A DNA stretch of 64,000 nt from Chryseobacterium populi (GTDB lineage: Bacteria; Bacteroidota; Bacteroidia; Flavobacteriales; Weeksellaceae): contig NZ_AKJY01000035.1 of NCBI RefSeq assembly GCF_000282115.1, forward strand, positions 1-64,000, given 5' to 3'. Under the pieces are notes generated by a model. It made no database searches and was not told the DNA's origin. It saw only the letters and a program-made list of their open reading frames with translations. The position numbers and the translations under genes were made by a program. Positions 46,009-53,799 of this stretch are shown piece after piece. Position 1 is the first letter of the stretch. Every line of letters begins with the position of its first letter.

Positions 46009-46016
46009 TAATTTTG
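46009..46016 (+). promoter_or_regulatory. -7 promoter element of the SDR/epimerase operon
   Basis: TAATTTTG matches TAnnTTTG and lies 18 nt before the ATG at 46035. Downstream bases TTTGTACCAT (46013-46022) are shared with the region before the SDR gene at 30202 (30186-30195). Confidence 0.5.
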
Positions 46017-46034
46017 TACCATAAAATTTGTGTT

Positions 46035-46820
46035 ATGGATACTAAAGAATCATATGCAGTCGTTACAGGAGCAAGTCAGGGACTTGGAAAAGCATTTGCC
46101 GAAAGCCTGGCTAAAAAGAATATCAATGTAATCCTGATAAGTCTTCCCAATCAAAACCTGAAAATGATAAGTGAAGAAATTGCAGAAACTTATCAGGTGA
46201 AAACCCATTACTATGAAGTTGATCTTTCCGTAAATGAAAATGTTTTAAAACTAACAGATTGGTTGAATTCATCATTTAAAATTCATATTTTAATTAATAA
46301 TGCAGGATTGGGAGGAACAAGAAAATTTGTGGAGGCAAGCCCGGATTATATCAATACAATTTTACAGGTTAATGTAACTGCTACTTCATTGATTACTCAT
46401 CAGCTGCTACCGAACCTTTTGGAACAGCCTCAGGCTTATATTCTCAATGTTTCCAGTATGGCAGCCTTTTCGCCGATCGGTTTTAAAACGGTTTATCCGG
46501 CCTCAAAAACTTTTATTCATTCTTTTTCAAGAGGATTGCATGAAGAATTAAAACACACCAGTGTATTTGTAAGCGTAGTAAATCCGGGAGCCATGAAAAC
46601 CAATACGGATGTCTGTAAAAGAATTGAAAAACAAGGTTTTTTAGGTAAATTAACGCTCTTGGATCCGAATAAAGTAGCCCATTATTGCATCAATCAGTTA
46701 TTCAAAAAAGATTCGGTGATCATGGTAAACCCGATAAGCTGGCTCGTTATGAAAGTCTTACCCATATGGATTAAGCTTCCGCTGATGACCAATGCGATAA
46801 AAAAAGAAATAGAAGCATGA
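46035..46820 (+). CDS. SDR-family oxidoreductase
   Basis: The 261-residue SDR starts at ATG 46035, since upstream codons overlap the promoter. It has TGASQGLGKA (cofactor turn), NNAGLGGTRKF, catalytic Ser in LNVSSMAAF and YPASK. The C-terminal end is hydrophobic (PISWLVMKVLPIW). It resembles the DltE/YqjQ-like short-chain dehydrogenases that act on membrane-related or hydrophobic substrates. Its stop overlaps the next gene's start by four bases, so the two probably act in the same pathway. Confidence 0.9.
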   Translation: MDTKESYAVVTGASQGLGKAFAESLAKKNINVILISLPNQNLKMISEEIAETYQVKTHYYEVDLSVNENVLKLTDWLNSSFKIHILINNAGLGGTRKFVEASPDYINTILQVNVTATSLITHQLLPNLLEQPQAYILNVSSMAAFSPIGFKTVYPASKTFIHSFSRGLHEELKHTSVFVSVVNPGAMKTNTDVCKRIEKQGFLGKLTLLDPNKVAHYCINQLFKKDSVIMVNPISWLVMKVLPIWIKLPLMTNAIKKEIEA

Positions 46821-47779
46821 AAAAAATTTTTGTGACCGGAATTACAGGACTTCTGGGCGCTAATGTTGTTATAAAATTATTAAAAGATGATTATTTTGTT
46901 ATTGCTCTGGTGCGCAAGAAAAACGGCTATCTGGGTGAAGAAAATGAACACCTCCGGCTGATTGAAGGAGATTTGCTTTCTGATTTCTCATCTCATCTAA
47001 AAGAAGTGGACTGTGTCATTCACATCGCTGCGGAAACGCGTCAGAACCTTCTTTCCTATGATGACTACAAAAAGATAAATTACGAAGCCTCTATCCAACT
47101 TTTTTCACAGGCTGTATCTTCCGGAGTCAGAAAATTTTTATTTGTGAGTACAGCCAATACATTAGGATTTGGCAGTATGAAGGAACCGGGAAACGAAAGT
47201 ATGCCTCAGCAATATCCTTTTACACAATCTTTTTATGCCAGGACTAAGCTTGAAACAGAAAATTACCTTTTACAAAACAACAAAACAACAGAAGTTACTA
47301 TTCTAAATCCGACTTTTATGATCGGGCCTTTTGATTATAAGCCCAGTTCCGGAAAAATTATTTTCTGGGTCTGGAAAAAGAAGTTTGTTTTTTACCCGAA
47401 GGGCGGAAAGAATTTCGTTCACGTAGAAGACGCAGCCAATGGAATAATAAATGCAATGGAAAAAGGAAAGAATGGTGAAAAATACCTCCTGGCTAATGAA
47501 AATCTAACCTATAAACAGTTTTTCAAAAAGGTCAATGAAATTACTGGCCAAAGCCCGGTATTGATTCCGATCCCTGGTTTTGGATTGGTTCTTCTGGGGT
47601 GGGTAGGTGATTTTTTGAGAGTATTAAAGATTAAAAGCGGTATGAGCTCCGTCAATATGAAAGCTTTGAGAATTGAGAACTTTTATTCTAACCGGAAGTC
47701 AATGAATGAATTAGATGTCCAATATAAGCCTATTGAAAAAGCAATACAGGATGCCGTGGATTTTTTTGAAAACAGATGA
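46817..47779 (+). CDS. NAD-dependent epimerase/dehydratase (extended SDR)
   Basis: The 320-residue extended SDR has the N-terminal motif VTGITGLLGANV (about 6-17), an Asp ending the second strand (EGDLL), catalytic Ser/Thr in FVSTANT, and Tyr/Lys in YARTKLETE. It resembles dihydroflavonol-4-reductase-like and 3-beta-hydroxysteroid dehydrogenase-like proteins. It is translationally coupled to the preceding SDR, so the pair may reduce and modify one substrate. No biosynthetic neighbour identifies it. Confidence 0.88.
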   Translation: MKKIFVTGITGLLGANVVIKLLKDDYFVIALVRKKNGYLGEENEHLRLIEGDLLSDFSSHLKEVDCVIHIAAETRQNLLSYDDYKKINYEASIQLFSQAVSSGVRKFLFVSTANTLGFGSMKEPGNESMPQQYPFTQSFYARTKLETENYLLQNNKTTEVTILNPTFMIGPFDYKPSSGKIIFWVWKKKFVFYPKGGKNFVHVEDAANGIINAMEKGKNGEKYLLANENLTYKQFFKKVNEITGQSPVLIPIPGFGLVLLGWVGDFLRVLKIKSGMSSVNMKALRIENFYSNRKSMNELDVQYKPIEKAIQDAVDFFENR

Positions 47780-47784
47780 TAAAT

Positions 47785-48144
47785 CTATACGGATAAGCTT
47801 TCCAGAGCTTTTTCTGTGGTCTCAACAAAATTAATATGCCGGGCTTTATTACTTTCAAAAACAAAATCTCTGATACTTTTGCTTTGGTATTTACTGAAAT
47901 CCCCGACAATAGCCAAACGTACCCGGTAGTTAGAGAATTTCTGAAGAATCTCACCGGCCAGTTTGGTTTTCAGGTCAAAAAATTCAGGGGTTATATTTTT
48001 CTCATGAATGATGACCCTGTCAAAACCCTGATAATAAGCATTGCCCAGAAGATCCAGGGCATCCTGGGCAGATTGGATAATCAGGTGGTCAGAAACAGCT
48101 TCGGCGATATTGATGCTGTTGATGATGTGGGCTTTAATTTCCAT
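47785..48144 (-). CDS. DUF4180 domain-containing protein
   Basis: A 119-residue protein made of one DUF4180 domain: DALDLLGNAYYQGFDRVIIH, EFFDLKTKLAGEILQKFSNY and the strand RLAIVGDFSKYQSKSIRDFV. The fold is alpha/beta and STAS-like; the function is unknown. It is last in the yaaA-prmC-DUF4180 run on the minus strand, 14 bp after prmC. Its stop lies 5 bp from the end of the convergent epimerase gene. Confidence 0.88.
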   Translation of the reverse strand: MEIKAHIINSINIAEAVSDHLIIQSAQDALDLLGNAYYQGFDRVIIHEKNITPEFFDLKTKLAGEILQKFSNYRVRLAIVGDFSKYQSKSIRDFVFESNKARHINFVETTEKALESLSV

Positions 48145-48158
48145 TTGAAAATAAAATT

Positions 48159-49010
48159 TTATTTGATTCCGAAAATAAACCTGTCATTTTCAGATAAATC
48201 TTTGATCAGCTGTGCTTCTGAAAAATGCCCGGTGTATAACTCCAAAGTTTCAGGACCTAGTTTTTGATTGATCTCTAAGAATAAAAATCCGTTTTCATTG
48301 AGATGCTTTTTAGAGTCTTCTGCAATTTTTCTGTAAAATATCAAAGCATCGGAAGTAGGAGAGAAGAGTGCCATTTTAGGTTCAAATTCCTTTACAGAAT
48401 CTGCAATTTCAGCTTCTTCTTCAATCCCGATATAGGGTGGATTTGAAATAATAATATCATAATTTTCGGTCAATTCAGAATTCAGATAGTCCCTATGAAT
48501 AAAATGAATATCCAGCTGATGAAAATCTGCATTCCTTTTTGCCGTTTCCAGGGCTTTTTCAGAAAAATCAATAGATGAAACCTCAGCTTCAGGAAAATGT
48601 TTTTTTAAAACCAAAGGAATTACACCGCTTCCGGTTCCGATGTCAAGAATTTTTAAGCTTTCGTGGGTAAGCCTTAATCTTTGAATCTTTTTGATGGCTA
48701 TTTCCAACAGTTCTTCCGTTTCCGGCCTTGGAATCAATACATTTTCATCTACGAAAAATTTCATTCCGTAAAAGTCGGTTTCCCCTAAAATATGCTGATA
48801 AGGCTTGTTGGTTTTTAATTCTAAAATCACTTGCTGAAGACGGCTTTCATCATCGATCAGTAATTCCTGATCAGCAAATCTTCTCTGATAAAAGGCATCC
48901 AAACCTACAATTTTTTGTATAAAGACAGAATATAAAAAAGAGCTTTCCGATTCTGTATAGATTTCGGAAAGTGCTGTTTTGAAATATTGTTTAAATTCTG
49001 AAATCGTCAT
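48159..49010 (-). CDS. prmC: Peptide chain release factor N5-glutamine methyltransferase
   Basis: The 283-residue protein has the PrmC N-terminal helical domain and VLIPRPETEELLE. The SAM-binding motif is DIGTGSG (123-129), and the glutamine-methyltransferase signature NPPY is at 190-193. PrmC methylates the GGQ glutamine of RF1 and RF2 and so supports translation termination. Its ATG directly adjoins the stop of yaaA, indicating co-transcription. The length is standard. Confidence 0.95.
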   Translation of the reverse strand: MTISEFKQYFKTALSEIYTESESSFLYSVFIQKIVGLDAFYQRRFADQELLIDDESRLQQVILELKTNKPYQHILGETDFYGMKFFVDENVLIPRPETEELLEIAIKKIQRLRLTHESLKILDIGTGSGVIPLVLKKHFPEAEVSSIDFSEKALETAKRNADFHQLDIHFIHRDYLNSELTENYDIIISNPPYIGIEEEAEIADSVKEFEPKMALFSPTSDALIFYRKIAEDSKKHLNENGFLFLEINQKLGPETLELYTGHFSEAQLIKDLSENDRFIFGIK

Positions 49011-49769
49011 TTATCTTGTAAAAACCAGTTTTGTATCAGTAGATTTTTCTTCATCAATCCGATAGCCTTCATAGTTGAATGCTTTTACATCATCTAAAGT
49101 TTGTGCATTGGTTTCTGCACAAAATCTCACGACTAAACCTCTGGCATGCTTGGTATAGACTACAATGGTTTTTAATTTCCCGTCTTTCAGTTCATAGAAA
49201 TCAAAATCAATTACCTTATGCCTGAGTTTCTTACGGTCGATTACTTTTCCGTATTCATTGCTTGCCAGATGAAGAAGGATTTCGTTTTTTTTCATCTCGG
49301 AATTTAATTGCTCTGTGATTTTTTCTCTCCAGAACTCATAAAGGTTTTTATATTGGTCAAATTCAAAATGCCGGCCCATTTCCAGTCTGTAAAGCATTAC
49401 TTTATCTGATGGTTTCAGGAGGCCATATAACCCGGAAAGCATTCTGTAGTTTTTCTGTAAATAGTCCACAGCACTTTTATCCAGTGTTTTTGCATCCAGT
49501 CCTCTGTAAACTTCGCCGGTAAAAGCAAACATAGCAGGTGCCGATTCCTTTGTGCCCGGTTTTGATTTCCATTTTTGATTTCTTTCCCAGTTTTCATCCG
49601 CCAGTTTAGGCGAAATTTCCATTAATTCGGAAAGATATTTCGGAGATTTATGTTTTAAATGAGATTGTATAAATGCAGCCTCTTCAATGAATTTTGGAGT
49701 GGTAGATCTCAACAGATCGGTTGAGTTTTCCACATTCATTAATTTAGCCGGAGATGTTATTATTTTCAT
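49011..49769 (-). CDS. yaaA: Peroxide stress protein YaaA
   Basis: The 252-residue protein shows YaaA/DUF328 features throughout: MKIITSPAKLMN at the start, FTGEVYRGLDAKTL, SGLYGLLKPSDKVMLYRLEM, NLYEFWREKI, SNEYGKVI and HARGLVVRF. In E. coli YaaA lowers intracellular iron and limits Fenton damage under peroxide stress. It is first in a run with prmC and DUF4180 on the minus strand. Confidence 0.95.
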   Translation of the reverse strand: MKIITSPAKLMNVENSTDLLRSTTPKFIEEAAFIQSHLKHKSPKYLSELMEISPKLADENWERNQKWKSKPGTKESAPAMFAFTGEVYRGLDAKTLDKSAVDYLQKNYRMLSGLYGLLKPSDKVMLYRLEMGRHFEFDQYKNLYEFWREKITEQLNSEMKKNEILLHLASNEYGKVIDRKKLRHKVIDFDFYELKDGKLKTIVVYTKHARGLVVRFCAETNAQTLDDVKAFNYEGYRIDEEKSTDTKLVFTR

Positions 49770-49851
49770 AAAAATTAAAATTGATAAAATGTGATGTTTA
49801 AATTAAACTGTTCACTTATAGAATTGACGGTAGATCTTTCACTGTTGGCAT

Positions 49852-50463
49852 TTAAACTATTCCTTTTCCCTGTCTGATCACTTCCGGTTCTCCCGAACTA
49901 AGATCAACAATGGTAGAGGCAATATTGTCTCCATATCCTGAGTCGATCACAATATCTACCAGATGCTCATATTTTTCAGCAATAAGTTCCGGATCTGTAG
50001 AATATTCGATGATCTCGTCATCATCTTTAATGGAGGTTGAAGCGATCGGATGTCCGAGTTTTTCAACGATCAGTTGCGGAATCGGATGGTCAGGAACACG
50101 GATACCAATTGTTTTATGCCCTTTATATGCCAAAGGCACATTTTTATTGGCTTCAAGAATAAATGTAAAGGGACCGGGAAGATGGCTTTTCAGAAACCTG
50201 AACACCGAAGTATCGATGGGTCTTGTAAAATCTGAAAGATGGCTGAGATCATTACAGATTATAGAAAACTGAGCCTTTTCCAACTTGATTTTTTTCATCT
50301 GAGCCAGTTTTTCCATAGCCCGGATGTCAAAAATATTACAACCTAAAGCATATACTGTATCAGACGGGTAGATGATGAGCCCACCGTTATTTAAAGTTTT
50401 AATGACTTCATTGATAAGGTTTTCCTGTGGATTTTCCGGATAAATTCTTAATATCTTTGCCAT
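49852..50463 (-). CDS. L-threonylcarbamoyladenylate synthase (Sua5/YciO/YrdC family)
   Basis: The 203-residue product is a single YrdC-type domain with GGLIIYPSDTVYALGCNIFD, FSIICNDLSHLS, LPGPFTFILEAN and IGIRVPDHPI. Family enzymes make threonylcarbamoyl-AMP for t6A37 in tRNAs decoding ANN codons; some YciO-type members have other or unclear roles. The ATG at 50463 is the start, since the five extra upstream codons overlap the -7 element. That element ends only four bases before the ATG. An initiator tRNA gene lies divergently upstream. Confidence 0.88.
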   Translation of the reverse strand: MAKILRIYPENPQENLINEVIKTLNNGGLIIYPSDTVYALGCNIFDIRAMEKLAQMKKIKLEKAQFSIICNDLSHLSDFTRPIDTSVFRFLKSHLPGPFTFILEANKNVPLAYKGHKTIGIRVPDHPIPQLIVEKLGHPIASTSIKDDDEIIEYSTDPELIAEKYEHLVDIVIDSGYGDNIASTIVDLSSGEPEVIRQGKGIV

Positions 50464-50467
50464 AAAA

Positions 50468-50475
50468 CAAAGATA
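50468..50475 (-). promoter_or_regulatory. -7 element four bases before the Sua5-type gene
   Basis: TATCTTTG on the minus strand, then TTTT, then the ATG at 50463. The transcript would begin at or inside the start codon. Confidence 0.55.
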
Positions 50476-50545
50476 CAAATAATAAGATAGTTTTCATAAA
50501 AGTCCTTTATTTAAAAGAAAAATTAGGAATTATAAAAAATAGTTG

Positions 50546-50553
50546 TATATTTG
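50546..50553 (+). promoter_or_regulatory. -7 promoter element of the initiator tRNA
   Basis: TATATTTG lies 11 nt upstream of the tRNA 5' end and matches TAnnTTTG. Confidence 0.6.
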
Positions 50554-50564
50554 CAATCCAATAT

Positions 50565-50637
<73 letters not shown>

Positions 50638-50644
50638 CTAAAGC

Positions 50645-50678
50645 AAAAAGAGAATCACATTGTGGTTCTCTTTTTTTA
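50645..50678 (+). terminator. Terminator of the initiator tRNA (duplicated sequence, copy 1)
   Basis: Stem AAAAAGAGAA with TTCTCTTTTT, inner CAC/GTG pairing, then a T-run. Bases 50645-50676 are identical to 52453-52484. Confidence 0.9.
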
Positions 50679-50732
50679 TTTTGCTGCATTAATCTGATCA
50701 GAAAAAATTGTCCTCAATCAAAACTTTAAAAT

Positions 50733-51851
50733 CTAATTAATATTTTCACTTAAAAAAATATTTAATTTTTCGGGAGAAATATCTTTTTTAATAATTTTCC
50801 CCGAAGAATCTAAGAGGAAATTACTGGGAAACTTATTTATCATATAATGTTTTGCTTTTATTCCATTTTCATCTAAATAATGAACCCAGTTCAACTGCTG
50901 TTCCTGAATAACCTTCTTCCATTTTCCCAGATCTTTTGTTCTGTCTGTAGAGATGTTTACAATTTCAAATCCTCTATATTTATATTGTGAATAGATTTCT
51001 CTATATGCAGGCATTTGTTCTAAACAAGGAGCACAGTAAGAAAACCAAAAATCAATGAGAGTATAGCTTTTTCCTAAAGTTGAAAGTATTTTTTTATTTT
51101 GAAAATTTAAATTGGGAAATGTATTTCCTAAAGCAGTTTTTTTTGCTTTTTTGAGATCGTTCTCAAAAATTAATCCAACAGAAGATTTTTTTATTGTAGG
51201 GTGTAAGTTATTGAAAATATTAAGATACTCTTGTTTAAATCCTTTCGATTCAAATTTCCCAACTATTTTCCAGAATAAAACGTAAGATTTTGGGATTTTA
51301 TTTGCCATATTTAATAATAAGGAATCCTCATGCCGGTCAAGAACTGCATAAAGCTCCTGCAAGCTGTCGATTGTAGGTTGCCCAACTTTATAATCTCTTT
51401 TATAAATATTATTCTGTATACTGTCTATCTTATTTTTCTTAAATAAATAGGAGGACAGATAGGTATTGTAATCATTTATCTCATGATAAGAACTATCATT
51501 TTTATCAAGAATGATTTTTTTAGTTTCCGAGTCAAATTTTATAATATTTGTGTGGTGTGAAATGTAAAAAAGCTCTGAAATGTCAAATACTTTATTTCTT
51601 TCAGTTTTAAATAAGAAGCGAAAAGGTAAAGGAATACTTTTACCATAACCCGGAATATTAAAGATATATTGTCCGCTATTTATTGTTGAAGAATCTCCGG
51701 CAAAATTTTTATAATACTTTTCATTATATAGACTTATTAATCTCAATGTTTTCTGATACTTATCATTAATATCTTTTCCAATGACTTTTCCTTGAGAAAA
51801 AGTATTTAAAGAAATTAAAATACTAAATAGTAAAAAGAAATTTCGTTTCAT
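50733..51851 (-). CDS. TlpA-like thioredoxin-fold disulfide reductase, exported
   Basis: The 372-residue protein has a signal peptide (FFLLFSILISLNTFSQ). A long N-terminal region (about 20-235) has no recognised motif. A C-terminal TlpA/AlkyI-hydroperoxide-reductase-like thioredoxin domain has the active site DFWFSYCAPCLEQ (Cys273, Cys276), cis-Pro in INKFPSNFLLD and IVNISTDRTK. It would reduce or rearrange disulfides in the periplasm. It lies 72 bp downstream of a small Cys-rich peptide gene on the same strand, a plausible substrate. Base composition is visibly more AT-rich than the neighbouring housekeeping genes. Confidence 0.85.
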   Translation of the reverse strand: MKRNFFLLFSILISLNTFSQGKVIGKDINDKYQKTLRLISLYNEKYYKNFAGDSSTINSGQYIFNIPGYGKSIPLPFRFLFKTERNKVFDISELFYISHHTNIIKFDSETKKIILDKNDSSYHEINDYNTYLSSYLFKKNKIDSIQNNIYKRDYKVGQPTIDSLQELYAVLDRHEDSLLLNMANKIPKSYVLFWKIVGKFESKGFKQEYLNIFNNLHPTIKKSSVGLIFENDLKKAKKTALGNTFPNLNFQNKKILSTLGKSYTLIDFWFSYCAPCLEQMPAYREIYSQYKYRGFEIVNISTDRTKDLGKWKKVIQEQQLNWVHYLDENGIKAKHYMINKFPSNFLLDSSGKIIKKDISPEKLNIFLSENIN

Positions 51852-51923
51852 TCAAAAGTTTTAAATAAAGTTACAAAGAAAGACTGTTGAATCTAACAGC
51901 CTCCCTTATTTTCTGAAATGTTA

Positions 51924-52124
51924 TTAGCAAAATCTTAGCTCATAACCCTCGTCACAGGCTCCTGCTCCTCCACATGGTCCGCAAGTGCCGGTTGTTTTAT
52001 TACAGCAATGCCATGAATCTCCATTTCCAATTCCATTACCGGGATAAATTTTGCCGGTAGATTGACCATCTGCTCCAATTATAGTTTTCAAATTTTTTCG
52101 CAATAATTTTTTTAGATTTTTCAT
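51924..52124 (-). CDS. Small Cys-rich bacteriocin-like peptide
   Basis: A 66-residue peptide. The leader MKNLKKLLRKNLKTIIGADG matches flavobacterial bacteriocin-like leaders (KNLKKL, Arg, LKTI), but the usual GG is replaced by GADG. The rest is Gly-rich with six cysteines (HCCNKTTGTCGPCGGAGACD and a final FC). A TlpA-like thioredoxin gene follows on the same strand. Together they look like a secreted disulfide-rich peptide and its oxidoreductase; that pairing is inference. The product is not assigned to a known family. Confidence 0.6.
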   Translation of the reverse strand: MKNLKKLLRKNLKTIIGADGQSTGKIYPGNGIGNGDSWHCCNKTTGTCGPCGGAGACDEGYELRFC

Positions 52125-52452
52125 AGTAAATAAATTTTAAATTAATAATTATTTGTGATTGCAATCAGTAGTAAGTATACAAAATAATTTTATTCACCAT
52201 AAAAGGAATTTTTGTTTTCTAAAACTTCGTAAATGTGTAGGATATGAGTAGAAAAAGGTGGTTGTTTATATTATAATATTTTCAGGGAAGCTTTAATTGG
52301 TTATTAATTTTAATCCGATCTTTTTGGATCGATTCCTTTTTCTTCAATCAATTTTGCAATTTTGAAAGCCCAACACTTAGATTTTTGTTAATGTTAAAAT
52401 GATTTTGTTATTTTTTATCTCAAATGAAGTTGTATTCAGAAATTCCAAATAA
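52125..52452. other. Noncoding region with a possible gene remnant
   Basis: On the minus strand a frame of about 25 codons ending at 52310-52312 encodes CWAFKIAKLIEEKGIDPKRS. It looks protein-like but has no start and nothing upstream, so it may be the 3' end of a lost gene. Otherwise the stretch is AT-rich and serves as upstream region of the peptide gene. Confidence 0.3.
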
Positions 52453-52486
52453 AAAAAGAGAATCACATTGTGGTTCTCTTTTTTAT
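52453..52486. terminator. Duplicated terminator, copy 2
   Basis: The same 32-bp hairpin sequence as downstream of the initiator tRNA, here between the peptide gene's upstream region and the end of the AhpD-like gene (minus, stop at 52513). It can terminate the AhpD-like transcript. Confidence 0.88.
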
Positions 52487-52512
52487 TAAATCAATTCTAA
52501 CTTTTAGAAAAA

Positions 52513-52965
52513 CTATCCGAACATTCCCACCTGGTAATCTCCCGGAACCTGTTGGAAGGCAATATTGAAACGGTTCCAGACGTTAATGGCATTCACCACT
52601 AAAGTAAGGTCAATGATCTCTTCTTCGGAAAACTGTTTTTTTGCATTTTCATAAGCTGTATCCGGAACATGGAGACTGTTCACTGCTTCTGCCCATTCCA
52701 GAGCTGCTCTTTCCCTGTCTGTATAATATGGAGTTTCTCTCCATGCACTCAGCCCGTAAAGACGCTGTTCTGTTTCGCCCATAGCACGAAGTTCTTTAGA
52801 ATGCATATCAAGGCAGTACGCACACTGGTTGATCTGGGATACCCTGAAATCAATAAGCTCCATCAGCTTTCTGTCAATAGTGGAATGCTTCAAATACTGA
52901 GTAATTCCAAAGATCGGAGTAATCGCTTTTTTCCCTTTTTCGAATAAATTAATTCTTGGTTCCAT
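52513..52965 (-). CDS. Carboxymuconolactone decarboxylase/AhpD-like protein
   Basis: The 150-residue all-helical protein has the AhpD redox motif CAYCLDMH (Cys48, Cys51, His55) and the conserved WAEAVNSLH and LTLVVNAINVWNRFN helices. AhpD-like proteins with CxxC reduce peroxidase partners or act as peroxidases. The match is to the alkylhydroperoxidase branch rather than true carboxymuconolactone decarboxylases. It is a single gene with no peroxiredoxin beside it. Confidence 0.88.
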   Translation of the reverse strand: MEPRINLFEKGKKAITPIFGITQYLKHSTIDRKLMELIDFRVSQINQCAYCLDMHSKELRAMGETEQRLYGLSAWRETPYYTDRERAALEWAEAVNSLHVPDTAYENAKKQFSEEEIIDLTLVVNAINVWNRFNIAFQQVPGDYQVGMFG

Positions 52966-53127
52966 AAGATTTTAATTTTGGTTGTTATACCTTAATGACA
53001 AACGAATTTTAAATTCTGGACAAAAAATGTTATATTTTTTTATGTTTTTTTGTAGATGAGAGGAAATCTGAAAGTTAATGGCCTTATGTATTGATTTTTA
53101 TGCCATCTTTATTGTAAAGTTTAAAAT

Positions 53128-53697
53128 ATGGAAACAATCATAATTTCGGAAAGAAAGAAATCAGTAATAACGGATGCGGTTCTTATGGTTATCTTCTGTA
53201 TAGTTCCATTATTTTTCTTTATTAAATGGTGGTTTGCTGTTCGTGAAGACCATATATTTATTGTCTTTTTGATATTGTTGACGCTGGTTTTTCCCATGGT
53301 TATGGTTTCAGGCTATCTCTGGGACATTAAAAAGAAAATCATTTTATCCAAAGCCGGTATGAAGATACGTTATGGAAGAAATATTGTTGATATTTTACAT
53401 GGTGAAGGGACCTTCAATATACTTCCTGACCTTGATGTTTCATGGAATAAGATCTCAGGATTTTTTATTGATCGTTGCGAACGTAAAGAACCAACTGAAG
53501 GTGGCGGCTATTCTACAGTAACAAAGTACAGCCTTCTTATTAAAATTAGAGATAGAGAAAAAGCATTGTATAATTTTAAAGAGACCGGAGAGAATTATTA
53601 TTCTGTCGGACTGGGTAAATTTAGTGAATCTCCTGGTGAGATTTTGGAGATCTGTGAAAGATTTCAGCAGAATATAAATGAAAGAAATAACAGTTGA
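53128..53697 (+). CDS. Two-helix membrane protein of unknown function
   Basis: The 189-residue protein has two membrane helices near the N-terminus (VLMVIFCIVPLFFFIKWWF and IFIVFLILLTLVFPMVMVSG). A cytoplasmic beta-rich domain follows (RYGRNIVDILHGEGTFNILP, RDREKALYNFKETGENYYSV). The plan resembles PH-like membrane-associated proteins, similar to the small protein at 41040. No family is assigned. It is a lone gene with a strong terminator. Confidence 0.65.
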   Translation: METIIISERKKSVITDAVLMVIFCIVPLFFFIKWWFAVREDHIFIVFLILLTLVFPMVMVSGYLWDIKKKIILSKAGMKIRYGRNIVDILHGEGTFNILPDLDVSWNKISGFFIDRCERKEPTEGGGYSTVTKYSLLIKIRDREKALYNFKETGENYYSVGLGKFSESPGEILEICERFQQNINERNNS

Positions 53698-53728
53698 AAT
53701 TTTCACGGATGTGGGCTTCTATAAAAGA

Positions 53729-53756
53729 AAAATCCTGCTTCAAAAAGCAGGATTTT
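53729..53756. terminator. Bidirectional terminator
   Basis: A perfect 12-bp stem, AAAATCCTGCTT (53729-53740) with AAGCAGGATTTT (53745-53756), A/T flanks on both sides, between converging genes. Confidence 0.9.
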
Positions 53757-53765
53757 ATATCTGTA

Positions 53766-53787
53766 AACTTATGATCGATCATAAGTT
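53766..53787. repeat. Perfect 22-bp palindrome
   Basis: AACTTATGATC is followed directly by its reverse complement GATCATAAGTT. It lies ten bases after the terminator and 13 bp before the stop of the minus-strand gene. No loop is available, so it is more likely a protein-binding site than a hairpin terminator. Confidence 0.7.
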
Positions 53788-53799
53788 ATCATTCATTAT

